DNA of 64,000 nt from Tenacibaculum sp. (lineage in GTDB: Bacteria > Bacteroidota > Bacteroidia > Flavobacteriales > Flavobacteriaceae): positions 1-64,000 of the forward strand of contig JAKVCX010000005.1 in assembly GCA_022448525.1 (NCBI GenBank), read 5' to 3'. Below are positions 27,478-37,875 of this stretch, piece after piece (position 1 is the stretch's first letter; every line of letters starts with the position of its first letter). The notes beneath the pieces were generated by a model. That model ran no database searches. It had not been told where the DNA came from and was given only the letters and a program-made list of their open reading frames with translations. A program made the translations under genes and the position numbers.

Positions 27478-27485
27478 CAAATGTA
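27478..27485 (-). promoter_or_regulatory. Candidate -7 element of the barrel-gene promoter
   Basis: On the minus strand the sequence is TACATTTG, an exact TAnnTTTG match. No TTG is found at the standard distance. Transcription would start near 27471, giving a leader of about 38 bases. Confidence 0.4.
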
Positions 27486-27509
27486 GTGCTTTTAGAATTA
27501 AAAATAAGT

Positions 27510-27525
27510 ATAAATACGTATTTAT
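27510..27525. promoter_or_regulatory. 16-bp perfect palindrome upstream of the barrel gene
   Basis: ATAAATACGTATTTAT reads the same on both strands. It lies about 25 bases upstream of the candidate -7 element, where an operator or activator site would be expected. A second TACGTA core occurs at 27559-27564. No regulator can be assigned. Confidence 0.35.
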
Positions 27526-27636
27526 TTATTTTTAAAGTAAGTATTATTGTGTTTTTAATACGTAATTTTTCGTGGTTCAGATTGATGTGTTATGGTAGAG
27601 GAGAGAGGTTGTTTATATGATAATTATGGCTTTTGA

Positions 27637-28212
27637 TTAATAGTGTTTTTTTATTAATTTTCTTTTATCAAATCCATCAGTTACAATTTCAATAGTATCT
27701 CCATTAATTTTACCTTCATATTTACGCCAATTATATTGAATGCCATTTGTCTAATTACTATTATTATTTTTTACACTAAATGGAGTAATAGGTTCGTCAA
27801 AAAACATAGAATCGTTTACATATAAACTAAACGATATATTAGTTCTGCTTATTTTGAGCGAATCCATTCTCGTCCCGAAAAAACCAACATAATATCCTTC
27901 ACGAGCATCATCAAAATCATCACTAGTTCCGAAATAAGTACCTGTATCGTTTTTAAATTTTATATAATGATTCTCATTTATATCAGTATTGTGCTCATAA
28001 ACATATTCTTAGGTCCCTTCTAAGAATTTGAAATTTTCATTTTTCTTTTCTCGGAGAACAGTAGCGATATTTTTTACAGCTTCTCCAAATCCTTGACCAA
28101 TATTGCAGATAATAATTAAGAAAAAAGTAAGTAATCCAATAAAAGTAACCACCACCATTAGACATCCTAACTTTCCTCTTTTTACTTGAGATTCATACTT
28201 AGATTTAGCCAT
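27637..28212 (-). pseudogene. Membrane-anchored protein gene broken by two in-frame stop codons
   Basis: Reading from the ATG at 28212 gives a 67-residue product: a basic N-terminus, one transmembrane segment (about residues 17-37), then a soluble stretch ending FLEGT. The frame then meets TAA at 28009-28011. The same frame continues as good protein coding sequence (EYVYEHNTDINENHYIKF ... YFGTSDDFDDAREGYYVGFFGTRMDSLKIS) up to TAG at 27751-27753. It then runs through TNGIQYNWRKYEGKINGDTIEIVTDGFD to a final TAA at 27637. No frameshift is needed, so the ancestral protein was about 191 residues. It starts 16 bases after the propeller gene at 28229. Function not recognised. Confidence 0.72.
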
Positions 28213-28228
28213 AATTAAATACCATTTC

Positions 28229-31200
28229 CTATTTGTCTAAAATTAAAGCAGGAATATTTAAAGATTTGTATAACTCATTATATGCTTTCATTTCTGTATT
28301 GATTATAACATCTCTTTCATTTTTATACACTTGCCAATCTTGCATTAAATCTTGAAATCGTTCTTTTGCTCCTCGAGTAACTTTAGGATCTGCTTGATCA
28401 ATATAACTTGAAAGTTGAATAAGTTGAGAATTCAATTTATTATTGAAATTAATCACATCTTGAAAGGTTTTTTGTTTTTCTTGAATTAAATTTTCTTCCC
28501 AAGTATTAATGCGCTTTTTCAATTCATCTCCTTTTTTTAAGAGCTTTTTAGCCGAATCATTTCCTTTCAATAATTTGTTATACGTATTCAATTGTGATTT
28601 AGCCGATCTCATTTGATTAACAGATTTATGCATGTCCTTTAAAGTAGCTTCAATTTGAACTAACATATTTTGTTGTTCCGTAAAATCTTGAGGAGTTGAT
28701 TTGATGGCTGGATTTGGTAAAATTTTAGCTCGAGTTTCTACTGTTGTTTCATCTAATGTCAATCTTAAGGTGAAGTTTCCTGGCGCAACACTAGAACCTG
28801 AAAGGCCTCCAAAAACAAAAACTTTATCAATCGCTGGAATTGCTTCTCTGTTAAAATCCCAAGTAAATCTATTATAACCTTTTTTAGAAGATAAAATTTG
28901 TGGTTTTGATGGTCCGCCAGGCCAAGATTTAAATCCTTTTGTTTTTTTATTAGTATATGTTCTTATAACTTTCGAGTTTTGTAAAACTTCTAATTTTAAA
29001 TCTAAAGTATCAGCATTTTGATCTAAATAATAATCGAAAGTAACTCCACTTTTCGGATTTTGTCCTTGTCCAACAGCTTTTGAAACTCCTCCGAATATTC
29101 TGTAACTATCTTTCGGTTTAAAAATTTCAACTGATTTTTTTTCTTTCGTCATATTTTGTAATACACCTAAATCATCTAAAATCCAAAATCCTCTTCCAGA
29201 TGTTGCTGCCACTAAATCATTATCTTGAATGGTAAGATCGTTAATAGCAACAATTGGTAAATTTAAATGTAAACGTTGCCAGTTTTTTCCATCATCATTT
29301 GAAATATATAAACCAGTTTCGGTTCCTGCATATAATAATCCTTTTCTTTTTTTATCAGCACGAACAACTCTTACAAAACCATTCGGATCATCTAATCCAT
29401 TTACAATTTTAGTCCATGATTTTCCGTAGTTGTTAGTTTTAAAAACATAGGAATTTAAATCTAAAGATTTGTATCTCATTACCACTACGTAAGCAACTGC
29501 AGGATTATGTTCAGAGATATCAATGCTATTTATAATTCCATCCTTAATTTCTTTAGGAGTAATATTTTCCCAATTGGCTCCTCCATTTCGTGTGATATGT
29601 AAAAGGCCATCATCACTTCCAGCATATAAAACACCTTCTTCGTGTTGAGATTCAACTAAAGCAGTTAGTGTATTATAATTTTCTCCACCAGCTGCCTCGT
29701 TTGTGTATGGTCCACCACCTGGGCCGTGTTTGTCTTTTTCGTTTTTGGTTAAATCCGGACTCACAGTTGTCCAATTGATTCCACCATCAGTAGTTTTAAA
29801 AACAACATTTCCTCCGTGATAAATCGTTTTTCTATTATGTGGAGACGAAATAATTGGAGCATTCCAATTATATCTATATTTCGAGTCTTTAGGAGCAATA
29901 CTTAATCCTAGTTCTGGATATTCTTTAATGGATTTTTGCTCTCTCGAAGCCTTTGTCCATTTACTAATATTTCCTTGATACGTTCCTCCATAAACAGTTT
30001 CAGGATTATCCGGATTAAAAGCAACAAAAGCACTTTCTCCACCAGCAACAGAATACCAATCTTTCCAATCAATTCCGCCATCATTTGTTCTACTTGCAAT
30101 GGCGATTGCAGAATTATCTTGTTGTCCACCATATACATTATAAGGAACTAAATTATCTGTAATTACTCTATAGAATTGAGCCGTAGATTGATTTTGCTGT
30201 GTACTCCAACTTTTTCCTCCGTTGAAAGAAATATTTGCACCACCATCATTTGAATTGATGAGGTTTGAATTGTCATAAGGATTAATCCATAAATGATGAT
30301 TGTCTCCGTGAGGAACAGGAATATTAGAAAATGTTTTTCCGCCGTCAATAGATTTCATTACTGGAGCATTTAAAACATAAACAACATTTTCATTTTGTGG
30401 ATCAGCAAAGATTTCCATGTAATACCAAGATCTTGCAATATTAATACGATTACCATTTACTTGTCTCCATTTTTTTCCTGCATCATCTGATCTGTAAACT
30501 CCACCTTTTTTTCCTTCAGCCTCAATAACAGCAAAAACTCTTTCTGGGTTTGCTCGAGAAACAGAAATTCCTGATTTTCCAAATTCTTTTGGTAATCCAG
30601 TAGATAGCTTAGTCCAAGTTTCACCGGCATCAATTGATTTATAAAGAGCAGAATGTTTTCCTCCAGATTCTATAATCCAAGGATATCTCCTGTGTTCCCA
30701 CATCGACGCATATAAAATCCTTGGATTCGTCATATCCATTGATAAAGAAGAGGCTCCTGTTGTAGTATTTGTATATAAAATTCTTTCCCAAGTTTTTCCT
30801 CCATCAATTGTTTTATAAATACCTCTTTCTTCTGTTGGTGCATATTGAGCACCTTGAGCAGCGACATATATGATATCTGGATTCTTAGGATGAATAATTA
30901 CATCAGAAATATGTCTGGTTTTTTCTAGTCCTAAATGAGTCCAAGTTTTACCTGCATCCATTGATTTATAAACTCCATTACCCATAGACGTCATAACACC
31001 ACGAGCAGCGTGTTCCCCCATTCCAACAAGTACAATATTAGTATCACTTTCTGAAACTGCAATTGCTCCAACCGATCCTGTTTTAAAGAATTTATCAGAA
31101 ATATTTTTCCAAGTAATTCCTGCATCAGTTGTTTTATAAAGTCCACCACCAGTAGAACCCATATAATAGGTGAGTGGCTTTCCGATAACTCCAGAAGAAG

Positions 31201-31369
31201 CAACACTTCGTCCTCCTCTAAACGGACCAATATTTCTCCATTTTAATCCGTGGAATAAAGAATCGGTAAGTTGAATTTCAGGTTGGTTGCTTTTCTTTTT
31301 TCTTTTTTGAGCTTCAGAATTAAAAGGAAATATAAAAAGACAAACGAGTATAATTTGAAGGGTTTTCAT
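28229..31369 (-). CDS. Large exported BNR/sortilin-like propeller protein
   Basis: 1046 residues with a signal peptide ([21 protein letters not shown]). About eleven Asp-box units (xTxDxGxTW) are spread across residues 60-700, for example [27 protein letters not shown] and KSIDAGETW. They predict one or two beta-propellers of the sortilin/YCF48/BNR type often labelled glycosyl hydrolase. The C-terminal 250 residues include a beta-sandwich-like part and a long helical, Lys/Gln-rich segment (about 890-1000). No T9SS sorting domain is present. Such proteins are common in Bacteroidota; I cannot assign an enzymatic activity. The broken gene follows 16 bases downstream. Confidence 0.82.
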   Translation of the reverse strand: MKTLQIILVCLFIFPFNSEAQKRKKKSNQPEIQLTDSLFHGLKWRNIGPFRGGRSVASSGVIGKPLTYYMGSTGGGLYKTTDAGITWKNISDKFFKTGSVGAIAVSESDTNIVLVGMGEHAARGVMTSMGNGVYKSMDAGKTWTHLGLEKTRHISDVIIHPKNPDIIYVAAQGAQYAPTEERGIYKTIDGGKTWERILYTNTTTGASSLSMDMTNPRILYASMWEHRRYPWIIESGGKHSALYKSIDAGETWTKLSTGLPKEFGKSGISVSRANPERVFAVIEAEGKKGGVYRSDDAGKKWRQVNGNRINIARSWYYMEIFADPQNENVVYVLNAPVMKSIDGGKTFSNIPVPHGDNHHLWINPYDNSNLINSNDGGANISFNGGKSWSTQQNQSTAQFYRVITDNLVPYNVYGGQQDNSAIAIASRTNDGGIDWKDWYSVAGGESAFVAFNPDNPETVYGGTYQGNISKWTKASREQKSIKEYPELGLSIAPKDSKYRYNWNAPIISSPHNRKTIYHGGNVVFKTTDGGINWTTVSPDLTKNEKDKHGPGGGPYTNEAAGGENYNTLTALVESQHEEGVLYAGSDDGLLHITRNGGANWENITPKEIKDGIINSIDISEHNPAVAYVVVMRYKSLDLNSYVFKTNNYGKSWTKIVNGLDDPNGFVRVVRADKKRKGLLYAGTETGLYISNDDGKNWQRLHLNLPIVAINDLTIQDNDLVAATSGRGFWILDDLGVLQNMTKEKKSVEIFKPKDSYRIFGGVSKAVGQGQNPKSGVTFDYYLDQNADTLDLKLEVLQNSKVIRTYTNKKTKGFKSWPGGPSKPQILSSKKGYNRFTWDFNREAIPAIDKVFVFGGLSGSSVAPGNFTLRLTLDETTVETRAKILPNPAIKSTPQDFTEQQNMLVQIEATLKDMHKSVNQMRSAKSQLNTYNKLLKGNDSAKKLLKKGDELKKRINTWEENLIQEKQKTFQDVINFNNKLNSQLIQLSSYIDQADPKVTRGAKERFQDLMQDWQVYKNERDVIINTEMKAYNELYKSLNIPALILDK

Positions 31370-31508
31370 GTAGTGATTATTATCTGGTTGGTTGAATTAT
31401 TGGTAGTTACATAATCAATGCATATACCACCGTGAATTTAACCTAAATATTCACATGAAACAAAGAAAAGGGATGTGTCGGGTTTTATTTATACTTAGTT
31501 CCTATAAA

Positions 31509-31934
31509 TTATTGTAATTTTTTAATCCTGACAATAGGACCTGGGCATAAGGATTGATGACAAGTCAAACAATTGTTTACCATGTTTTTATAGTTTGTTG
31601 CTGTTTGATTTGTGTTTGAAAATTTTAAGTTTTTTATGCTTTGTAAGTATGAAGTGGCGAAAGCTTTGAATTCAGGAGAAGCAGCCTTTTCAGGTTCTGT
31701 GGCAATAGCACTAAAAATCTTTTCATGATCAAGGTTGATTTCTATCGGCTCGTTATTTTGAATATGTTTTTTGTTAATCATTGCTTCATCATATATTTCT
31801 CTCATTAACAAAGCAAGTTCACTATCTTGATTTGGACTTACAATATTTTTGTTCTTCTCTGTTTTTGGAGCTTCACAGGAAGTAATTATTAATATTGATG
31901 AAAGCAAAAGAATAGTGATGATTTTATTTTTCAT
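31509..31934 (-). CDS. Lipoprotein with a C-terminal c-type haem motif
   Basis: 141 residues. A lipoprotein signal peptide (lipobox IITSC, Cys20) precedes a mostly helical middle. The motif CLTCH close to the C-terminus (about residues 121-125) would attach one haem c. An IVRIKK tail follows. It resembles cytochrome c class II-like or diheme-less helical-bundle proteins, in which the haem site is C-terminal. It could act as a small periplasmic electron carrier; no oxidase or reductase gene adjoins it, so the partner is unknown. Confidence 0.75.
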   Translation of the reverse strand: MKNKIITILLLSSILIITSCEAPKTEKNKNIVSPNQDSELALLMREIYDEAMINKKHIQNNEPIEINLDHEKIFSAIATEPEKAASPEFKAFATSYLQSIKNLKFSNTNQTATNYKNMVNNCLTCHQSLCPGPIVRIKKLQ

Positions 31935-31990
31935 TTATAGTAGTTTGTTTATGACTTATTATTAATCCAATATAAATTTAATTTTGGTAA

Positions 31991-32026
31991 AAATAAAAAG
32001 CCTAATTTAAATAACTAGGCTTTTAT
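31991..32026 (-). terminator. Terminator for the 34618-32049 gene group
   Basis: AAAAGCCTA (31996-32004) pairs with TAGGCTTTT (32016-32024) around an 11-base A/T-rich loop. A T-run follows in the minus-strand direction. It lies just past the stop of the barrel gene at 32049. Confidence 0.75.
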
Positions 32027-32048
32027 GTTTTACGGGTAAAGTGTATTC

Positions 32049-32747
32049 TTAAAATGGGATAACTAATCCAATCCCTGATCTAAAACCACTCCAATTTGTT
32101 TTTACTTCTTCTCCACGATCATTCTCTAAATAGAAGTCGCTATTTTCACCAAAACGTAGTTGACCACCAAACATTAAGTCATACCCAATATTTAATCTTA
32201 ATTTGAATACATATATCGATATATCATAAGTTAGCCTTGCTCCTAGACCAAAATCTACAGAACTACATTTAACTACTTGACCTGATTCATTACCTAATAT
32301 GTTTGAATAACTTTCAAGCTCCATACTAGAAAAGTTAATGATTCCTCTTAAACCAAGGTAGAAAGTATCGTTTCGATTTTCATCTGATAATCTAAGTTGA
32401 TATTCACTTCCTAATGAATATGCTTCAAGTAATTGTGTTAATCTTATTGAACCTGAAAAATCTGAGTAAGATATTTTACCTCCCGTTGTATTATATGATA
32501 GAAAGAATTGTGCTTTTAAGCTTTCTACTTGTACACCAACGGTATAACCGATATTACTTCCAAATTCATCATTAACGCTTAAGTTTACTTCAGTAATTTC
32601 ATTTTTTAATTGGTTTTGAAAATCTTTTAAGTTGTTTTGAGAGAATGAATTATAATTTACTTCTAAGATTCCCGAAATATTGTTTTGTGCCTTAATTTTT
32701 ACCGTGCTAAACACAAATAAAATTAGGATGAGTTGTAACTTTTTCAT
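32049..32747 (-). CDS. Predicted outer-membrane beta-barrel protein
   Basis: 232 residues from the ATG at 32747; a TTG start 6 bases upstream is also in frame but would lengthen the signal peptide oddly. A signal peptide (MKKLQLILILFVFSTVKIKAQ) is followed by alternating strand patterns (GYTVGVQVESLKAQFFLSYN, YDISIYVFKLRLNIGYDLMFGG) and a terminal phenylalanine in GLVIPF. It begins directly after the 34579-32750 gene (spacer 2 bases), so the two are co-translated. The specific role is not recognised. Confidence 0.75.
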   Translation of the reverse strand: MKKLQLILILFVFSTVKIKAQNNISGILEVNYNSFSQNNLKDFQNQLKNEITEVNLSVNDEFGSNIGYTVGVQVESLKAQFFLSYNTTGGKISYSDFSGSIRLTQLLEAYSLGSEYQLRLSDENRNDTFYLGLRGIINFSSMELESYSNILGNESGQVVKCSSVDFGLGARLTYDISIYVFKLRLNIGYDLMFGGQLRFGENSDFYLENDRGEEVKTNWSGFRSGIGLVIPF

Positions 32748-32749
32748 AA

Positions 32750-34579
32750 TCAATTTGTGTAAAGGTTAGATTTAAAATAAAATCCGTTAGGAGAGAAAAT
32801 GTAACCATTAATATATCTATAAGATTGTTCAGCGAATGTATCTATCAATCTAGTGTCATTTATATCAACATCATAAATATGTGATTTGTTTCCCGCTGAA
32901 TAGTGATCACTATTTATAAAAGGTTTTCCTTCGTTAGTATAAGATACTTCAAATACTTGTGCAGTTTGATAAATATTAGTTTGGTTATAATCAGATAAAT
33001 TCAAATAATAAGTTAGAGAGTTAAAATGATAAACGGCAGAATTACTTTGTTTATCAAAAGCCATTACATCCAGTGAAGTTGGTGTGTTATTATATTGATC
33101 TTTTAAGATATACTGGAAATTAAACTCTCCTGATTCTAATTTATAAATTCCTCCATTTACGTAAAAATGACTTGCATCAATAGCGCTAAAAAAAGATGTT
33201 GTTTTTTGTGCTTTGAATTTTTCTAACCCTGTTGATATTTCAAAAATTGAAACTTCACCTGAAAACCATGGTTCTTCTAAAATTACATAGTTACCTCTAT
33301 AATATACATCGCTACTAGATTTATTAGCGTCAAAATCTGATGCTGTATAAGTATTATCTGTGTTAAAAGAAATAGGATTAAAAACTATTGATTTCTCATT
33401 TAAATTAATAATTATTTTTTCTGTGGAGTAGTCATATTCTGCAGAGTTAAAATCTGTGCTAAATGATATTGAAGTGATTGTTTTAGACTTCTCAATTTCG
33501 AAGGTTTCATCTTTTAGCTGATAAATTATAATATCATTAGAATTATTCACGTCTACAGCAAAGTATTTATTAATAGATTTTACATAAAAAATTTCTTTGA
33601 AATTTGTGATTGGTAGATTGTTGCCAACTTGAAGTTGAACATGTAAATTCTCACTTACTCCTGGTTTAGAAAGCTTAAAAATTTCATAGAAACTTTCCCC
33701 AAAGTAGTAACCGTAAGGAATTATAGTTTCTCCACCTTGAGGATTTAAAGAATGAACTTTACTTCCAGAAGCTTTATAGGTATAATCAAATGTCAAATTT
33801 TCAAAGTTTCCATAGAAAGGATGACTGTTATAGATTAGTTTAAAACTAGAATACGTTAAAGGCTCAATTTTAAAAGTCATTTTTTCCGTTGGTAATAAAA
33901 CAAATTGAGAAGTTTTCTCTGCAAATGCATTTTTAACTTTAATTGCAAAACTAGGATTGTACGTCACAGTTTTATTGTCATGGATCTTTAAGTCTTGTAA
34001 ATCTTCTGAAGAAATGGGTCTTTCTTCAATGATAAAGTCATGTTCATTTTTAATAACCAGAATGGCCTCATCAAAATTTGGATCGGTAATAGTTTTAAGA
34101 GTAATGTAAATTGAACCATTTAAATGGTCAATTTTTTCAATACCAAAAGGTTCCGCTAATGACTTGTCTACAGAAAAATTGTACGTGTTTGTTCCTGTAA
34201 AAAACTCTCCATTTAAATTATCCGCTAAGCTTCCAGAATTTGTTGGGAATATATATTCAAAAGTGAGTTCATGTTGTCCATTAGATAGTTCATCAATGTA
34301 AAGATAAAACTCACCTGATTTATTGTAGTTTCGATGTATTTCTTTTTGATCAACTTTCACAATAACTTCAAATTCATTACTTGAAATTCCAGTGAAATTG
34401 TACTGTACTGTTTTAGAACTACTGGTTTCTTCTCCATTAATAAACCCAGTTAAAGAAATGTTTGCATTAGGTTCAATCAAATTTATATCATTAAATGAAT
34501 CTTCCTGAAATTCATAAGAACAATTATAAAGTAGGGTAACGCTAATGGCAAAAAGTAACAAGTGTATTTTAGTTTTCAT
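32750..34579 (-). CDS. Predicted surface lipoprotein with a WD-like second half, function unknown
   Basis: 609 residues from the ATG at 34579 (ATG 34585 and TTG 34588 are in-frame alternatives). The N-terminus looks like a lipoprotein signal peptide with a relaxed lipobox (LLYNC). Residues about 40-300 carry Ig-like or cadherin-like beta sandwiches. About 330-600 is a series of short beta segments describing values over regions (NKYFAVDVN, KIIINLNEKSIVFNP, SHFYVNGGIYKLESGEF), consistent with a propeller. No enzyme motif. It lies between a large T9SS propeller gene and a barrel gene; the three may form a surface complex. Confidence 0.65.
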   Translation of the reverse strand: MKTKIHLLLFAISVTLLYNCSYEFQEDSFNDINLIEPNANISLTGFINGEETSSSKTVQYNFTGISSNEFEVIVKVDQKEIHRNYNKSGEFYLYIDELSNGQHELTFEYIFPTNSGSLADNLNGEFFTGTNTYNFSVDKSLAEPFGIEKIDHLNGSIYITLKTITDPNFDEAILVIKNEHDFIIEERPISSEDLQDLKIHDNKTVTYNPSFAIKVKNAFAEKTSQFVLLPTEKMTFKIEPLTYSSFKLIYNSHPFYGNFENLTFDYTYKASGSKVHSLNPQGGETIIPYGYYFGESFYEIFKLSKPGVSENLHVQLQVGNNLPITNFKEIFYVKSINKYFAVDVNNSNDIIIYQLKDETFEIEKSKTITSISFSTDFNSAEYDYSTEKIIINLNEKSIVFNPISFNTDNTYTASDFDANKSSSDVYYRGNYVILEEPWFSGEVSIFEISTGLEKFKAQKTTSFFSAIDASHFYVNGGIYKLESGEFNFQYILKDQYNNTPTSLDVMAFDKQSNSAVYHFNSLTYYLNLSDYNQTNIYQTAQVFEVSYTNEGKPFINSDHYSAGNKSHIYDVDINDTRLIDTFAEQSYRYINGYIFSPNGFYFKSNLYTN

Positions 34580-34617
34580 AATCATCAATTATGAGTTAAA
34601 TTTTTACTAGTTTTTAA

Positions 34618-37600
34618 TTACCTAATAATTACTTTAGAAGTAAATGATCTAGAGTCATCTAAAATAATTTTCACAAAATATATTCCTTTACTGCATGAAG
34701 AAATATCCAGCTGTATAGTTGAAGTTCCTTTTATATTTTTTGACAGAGTTAATTGCCCAAGTGTATTATAAACCTCTATTGACTTTGTGTTTGTGAATTT
34801 TTTAATATCTACATTTAAAACTTCTGATGCCGGGTTTGGATAAACAGAAATATTTCGACCAAGTTCTAAATCCGATACACTTAATGTGCCACTTGTTTTA
34901 TATTGATAAGTTGCCGAATAAACTGGATTTCCATTAAAAGTAGCGGCTAATCTATAGTAATAAATTTGATCTGGTAAAGGATCATTAATCATAGCCGTAA
35001 TAATATTAGTATTATAATTGTAAACATAGTTTGGAGTTCCTTCGATGGTTGATCCAAAACTTTCGGTAGTTCCATACTCAAAATGTATATTTGATAGGAA
35101 AGAACCATAACTTTTTATTAACCCTTTTAATTCTAATTGATTCTCATTTTGTTCAATAAGAGCAGTATTTGTTAAGATGATATCTCCCGAAAAATTAAAA
35201 ACACCTTCTGAACTATATATATATTCGCCATTATGAAATGCTTTTATTCTATAGTAATATGTTAGTGATGTATCGAGGTCAGAAATAGTTGCACTTAATG
35301 ATCCATATCCATTTGCATCTACTTTAGTAACATCGGAAGAAATTTCATTTTCATATTCTTGAGTTCCATATTCGAAAACAATATCTGTGATTTCATGTCC
35401 ATAGGAAGTTATATATCCATATAATGAAACTTCTGAATTAGAAACGCTTGGGTTATATAAGAGTATGTCGTATTCTCGTTTAGTTGTTACAAAACTAGTA
35501 TTTCCATATATAGTTTCACCTTTATGAGTAGCTTTAATTCTGTAATAATATGTCGTATTTGCTTCAAGATTTTCTAATTCAGCTGTAATAAAAGAAGAGG
35601 TACTACCAGCTACAATACTAGGATTACCGGCAATTTCATTTGTTAGTTCATTTTCATTTGTGCCATATTCAAATACAACATCCGTAATGTCTAATTCATA
35701 AGAAATTATATTCCCGGAGATACTTGCTGTAGAAGATGTAGAAGAAGATGAGAAATTGGTAGAAATATCATAGTCAGAAGTAGTTGTAAAACTTCTGATA
35801 GAGCTATATCGAGAAGATCCATTATGTTGACCAGATAACGCATAATAATATGTTGTGTTTGGTTCTAGATTTTCAAGAGCAACTGAAACAATTTCAGAGG
35901 TGTTTTCATTTACAGTCGTTATTGAAGCAACGACACTAGAGGTTAGAGCACCATCTTTACCATAACGAAAATGGATATTCGAAATCATTCCGGAGTTTGA
36001 GCTTAAACTTCCTGTAAGTGTAGCTTTAGAGTTAGTGATATCTTTTGCATCGTCGATAATTATATTAATATCGTTATAAGTAATCGTACTTCTGAAAATT
36101 TTCCCAAAAATTCCAGCAGTATAAACTTTGTCTTCAATAATTTCAATATCCTTAATTCCATATTGTTGAGATATAAAATTCCAGCTTAGTCCACCATTTT
36201 CAGTTTTTTGAATTCTTCCGTTATCATCTACAATAAATCCAATATTAGCTGTAGAAAAAATCATTTCTTCATAGAACTCATATGGAATATTTAAATCATT
36301 CCAACTTTCTCCACCATTAGTAGTTTTGTGCATTAATCCTTGGTCACCAACAAAGTAACCGGTGTTTTCATCAATGAATTGTAAAGCATTAATGTTTTTA
36401 CCCGATGATTCAAAAATCATATTCCAAGTGTTTCCACCATCTGTTGTCTTGTAAACTTTATCTTTATAGTTTCCTGAGGTATGTCCATAACCTACTATTT
36501 CATTCACAAATTGGATGGTTTTAAAAGCAGTTTTACTTAAAACTTCATTCCATGTTTGTCCACCATCAGTAGTTTTCATAACACGAGAATTCCAAATATT
36601 TGAACCACCACCACCGGATACGTAGCCTGTATTTTCATCTAGAAAAAACATTGATGTCACTTCTCCAATAATTACTCGAGCGTCATTTTGTAAAACATTC
36701 CATGTAATTCCTCCGTCCGAAGTTTTGTAAACTTTACCTGCAAAAGCACCGAACCCGGTATTTTCATTTAAAAAAGTAAACGATACGCCTATTGGAGATA
36801 TTGGTTCACTCTCGTTTACTAAAGCCCAATTATCACCTCCATCAGTAGTTTTATAAAATGTTTTTCCTGATAGTGCGTACCCTATATTTTTATTTACGAA
36901 TTCAATTTGTTGAAAGTCTTGATAAGTCATTGCATACGGAGACCAATTGATTCCACCATCTACTGTTTTCATAATTCTACCTCTCATACCAGAAATATAA
37001 CCGACATTGTTATCCTGAAAGTAGATACCATACATGTGTGTACTATCGTAGTATGCATCTTGGAAGAATATATTTTCCCATGTTACTCCACCATCAGTAG
37101 TTTTTACTGTATATCCGAAATCTCCTGTTGCGAAACCATTTTTTTCATCTAAAAAGTGAAAATCACGTAGAAGTTGAACTGTTGAAGAAAGTTTTGTCCA
37201 AGTTTCACCACCATCTATCGTTCTATATACATCATAATGATCTCTAGAAGCAAAACCGATATTTTCATTCACGAAATAAACTGTGTAAAAATCTGAAGGT
37301 ACTGTATTGGTAGATAATTTTAAAGTCCAGTTTTGCCCACCATCAATAGTTTTTAAAATAATCCCGTTTTTACAAACTGCATGTCCAATTAATTCACTCG
37401 TAAAAAATGTTTTTATTACTGAGACATTAGGTATACCATAATTTTCCCAGGTTGAACCTCCGTCGGTTGTTTTTGTAATACTATTATCAGATGATAATAT
37501 GATAATGTTACTATTAATAATTTTAGCAGTATGATATGAGTTATTAAATCCAGTAGAAATTTGATTCCAAGTATTTCCTTTATCATCAGACTTTAATACG

Positions 37601-37875
37601 TAGCCATGACTACCAACGATTATACCAGTATTTCCATGGAAAAAGAAATCTTTAGCGTTAAATAGATTAGTTTTTTTTGTCCAAGTTTCCCCTGCATCTG
37701 TTGTCTCCAACAATTCATTTGATGTGATAATAAACCCATGATCCTTCGATAAAAACTCAATGTTTTTACCAGAGTTCTGTGAAGGTTGAGGATTTAATAG
37801 TTCCCAATTGATTTGAGCATTGATTGAAAAAGATAGAAGGAAACACGAGATTAATAAGAGTAGTTTTGTTTTCAT
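34618..37875 (-). CDS. Secreted Asp-box propeller with fibronectin-like repeats and T9SS sorting domain
   Basis: 1085 residues. A signal peptide (ends SINAQ) precedes thirteen Asp-box repeats spaced about 42 residues apart across residues 50-600 (KTTDGGxTW in most copies). Four fibronectin-III-like units of about 95 residues follow, each with a YYYRIKAxHxGExIY core (about 620-1000). The C-terminal type A T9SS domain (SVYPNPASEVLNVDI ... YNTLGQLTLS ... KGIYFVKI ... KVIIR) directs outer-membrane translocation. Likely an adhesin or surface-bound binding protein; BNR repeats alone do not prove sialidase activity and no sialidase RIP motif was seen. Confidence 0.88.
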   Translation of the reverse strand: MKTKLLLLISCFLLSFSINAQINWELLNPQPSQNSGKNIEFLSKDHGFIITSNELLETTDAGETWTKKTNLFNAKDFFFHGNTGIIVGSHGYVLKSDDKGNTWNQISTGFNNSYHTAKIINSNIIILSSDNSITKTTDGGSTWENYGIPNVSVIKTFFTSELIGHAVCKNGIILKTIDGGQNWTLKLSTNTVPSDFYTVYFVNENIGFASRDHYDVYRTIDGGETWTKLSSTVQLLRDFHFLDEKNGFATGDFGYTVKTTDGGVTWENIFFQDAYYDSTHMYGIYFQDNNVGYISGMRGRIMKTVDGGINWSPYAMTYQDFQQIEFVNKNIGYALSGKTFYKTTDGGDNWALVNESEPISPIGVSFTFLNENTGFGAFAGKVYKTSDGGITWNVLQNDARVIIGEVTSMFFLDENTGYVSGGGGSNIWNSRVMKTTDGGQTWNEVLSKTAFKTIQFVNEIVGYGHTSGNYKDKVYKTTDGGNTWNMIFESSGKNINALQFIDENTGYFVGDQGLMHKTTNGGESWNDLNIPYEFYEEMIFSTANIGFIVDDNGRIQKTENGGLSWNFISQQYGIKDIEIIEDKVYTAGIFGKIFRSTITYNDINIIIDDAKDITNSKATLTGSLSSNSGMISNIHFRYGKDGALTSSVVASITTVNENTSEIVSVALENLEPNTTYYYALSGQHNGSSRYSSIRSFTTTSDYDISTNFSSSSTSSTASISGNIISYELDITDVVFEYGTNENELTNEIAGNPSIVAGSTSSFITAELENLEANTTYYYRIKATHKGETIYGNTSFVTTKREYDILLYNPSVSNSEVSLYGYITSYGHEITDIVFEYGTQEYENEISSDVTKVDANGYGSLSATISDLDTSLTYYYRIKAFHNGEYIYSSEGVFNFSGDIILTNTALIEQNENQLELKGLIKSYGSFLSNIHFEYGTTESFGSTIEGTPNYVYNYNTNIITAMINDPLPDQIYYYRLAATFNGNPVYSATYQYKTSGTLSVSDLELGRNISVYPNPASEVLNVDIKKFTNTKSIEVYNTLGQLTLSKNIKGTSTIQLDISSCSKGIYFVKIILDDSRSFTSKVIIR

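Noticed and set aside
28009..28212. The 67-residue frame as a complete small membrane protein
   Set aside because: The same frame continues past its stop with protein-like sequence through two further segments, so it is more likely the start of a broken longer gene.
29900..31230. Several open frames on both strands inside the 28229-31369 gene
   Set aside because: They are shadows of the large propeller gene, with low-complexity composition and no start context.
36250..37760. Recurrent short DNA words resembling a direct-repeat or CRISPR array
   Set aside because: They are the coding repeats of the Asp-box units (KTTDGGxTW) on the minus strand; spacing is about 126 bases and the intervening sequence is coding, not spacers.
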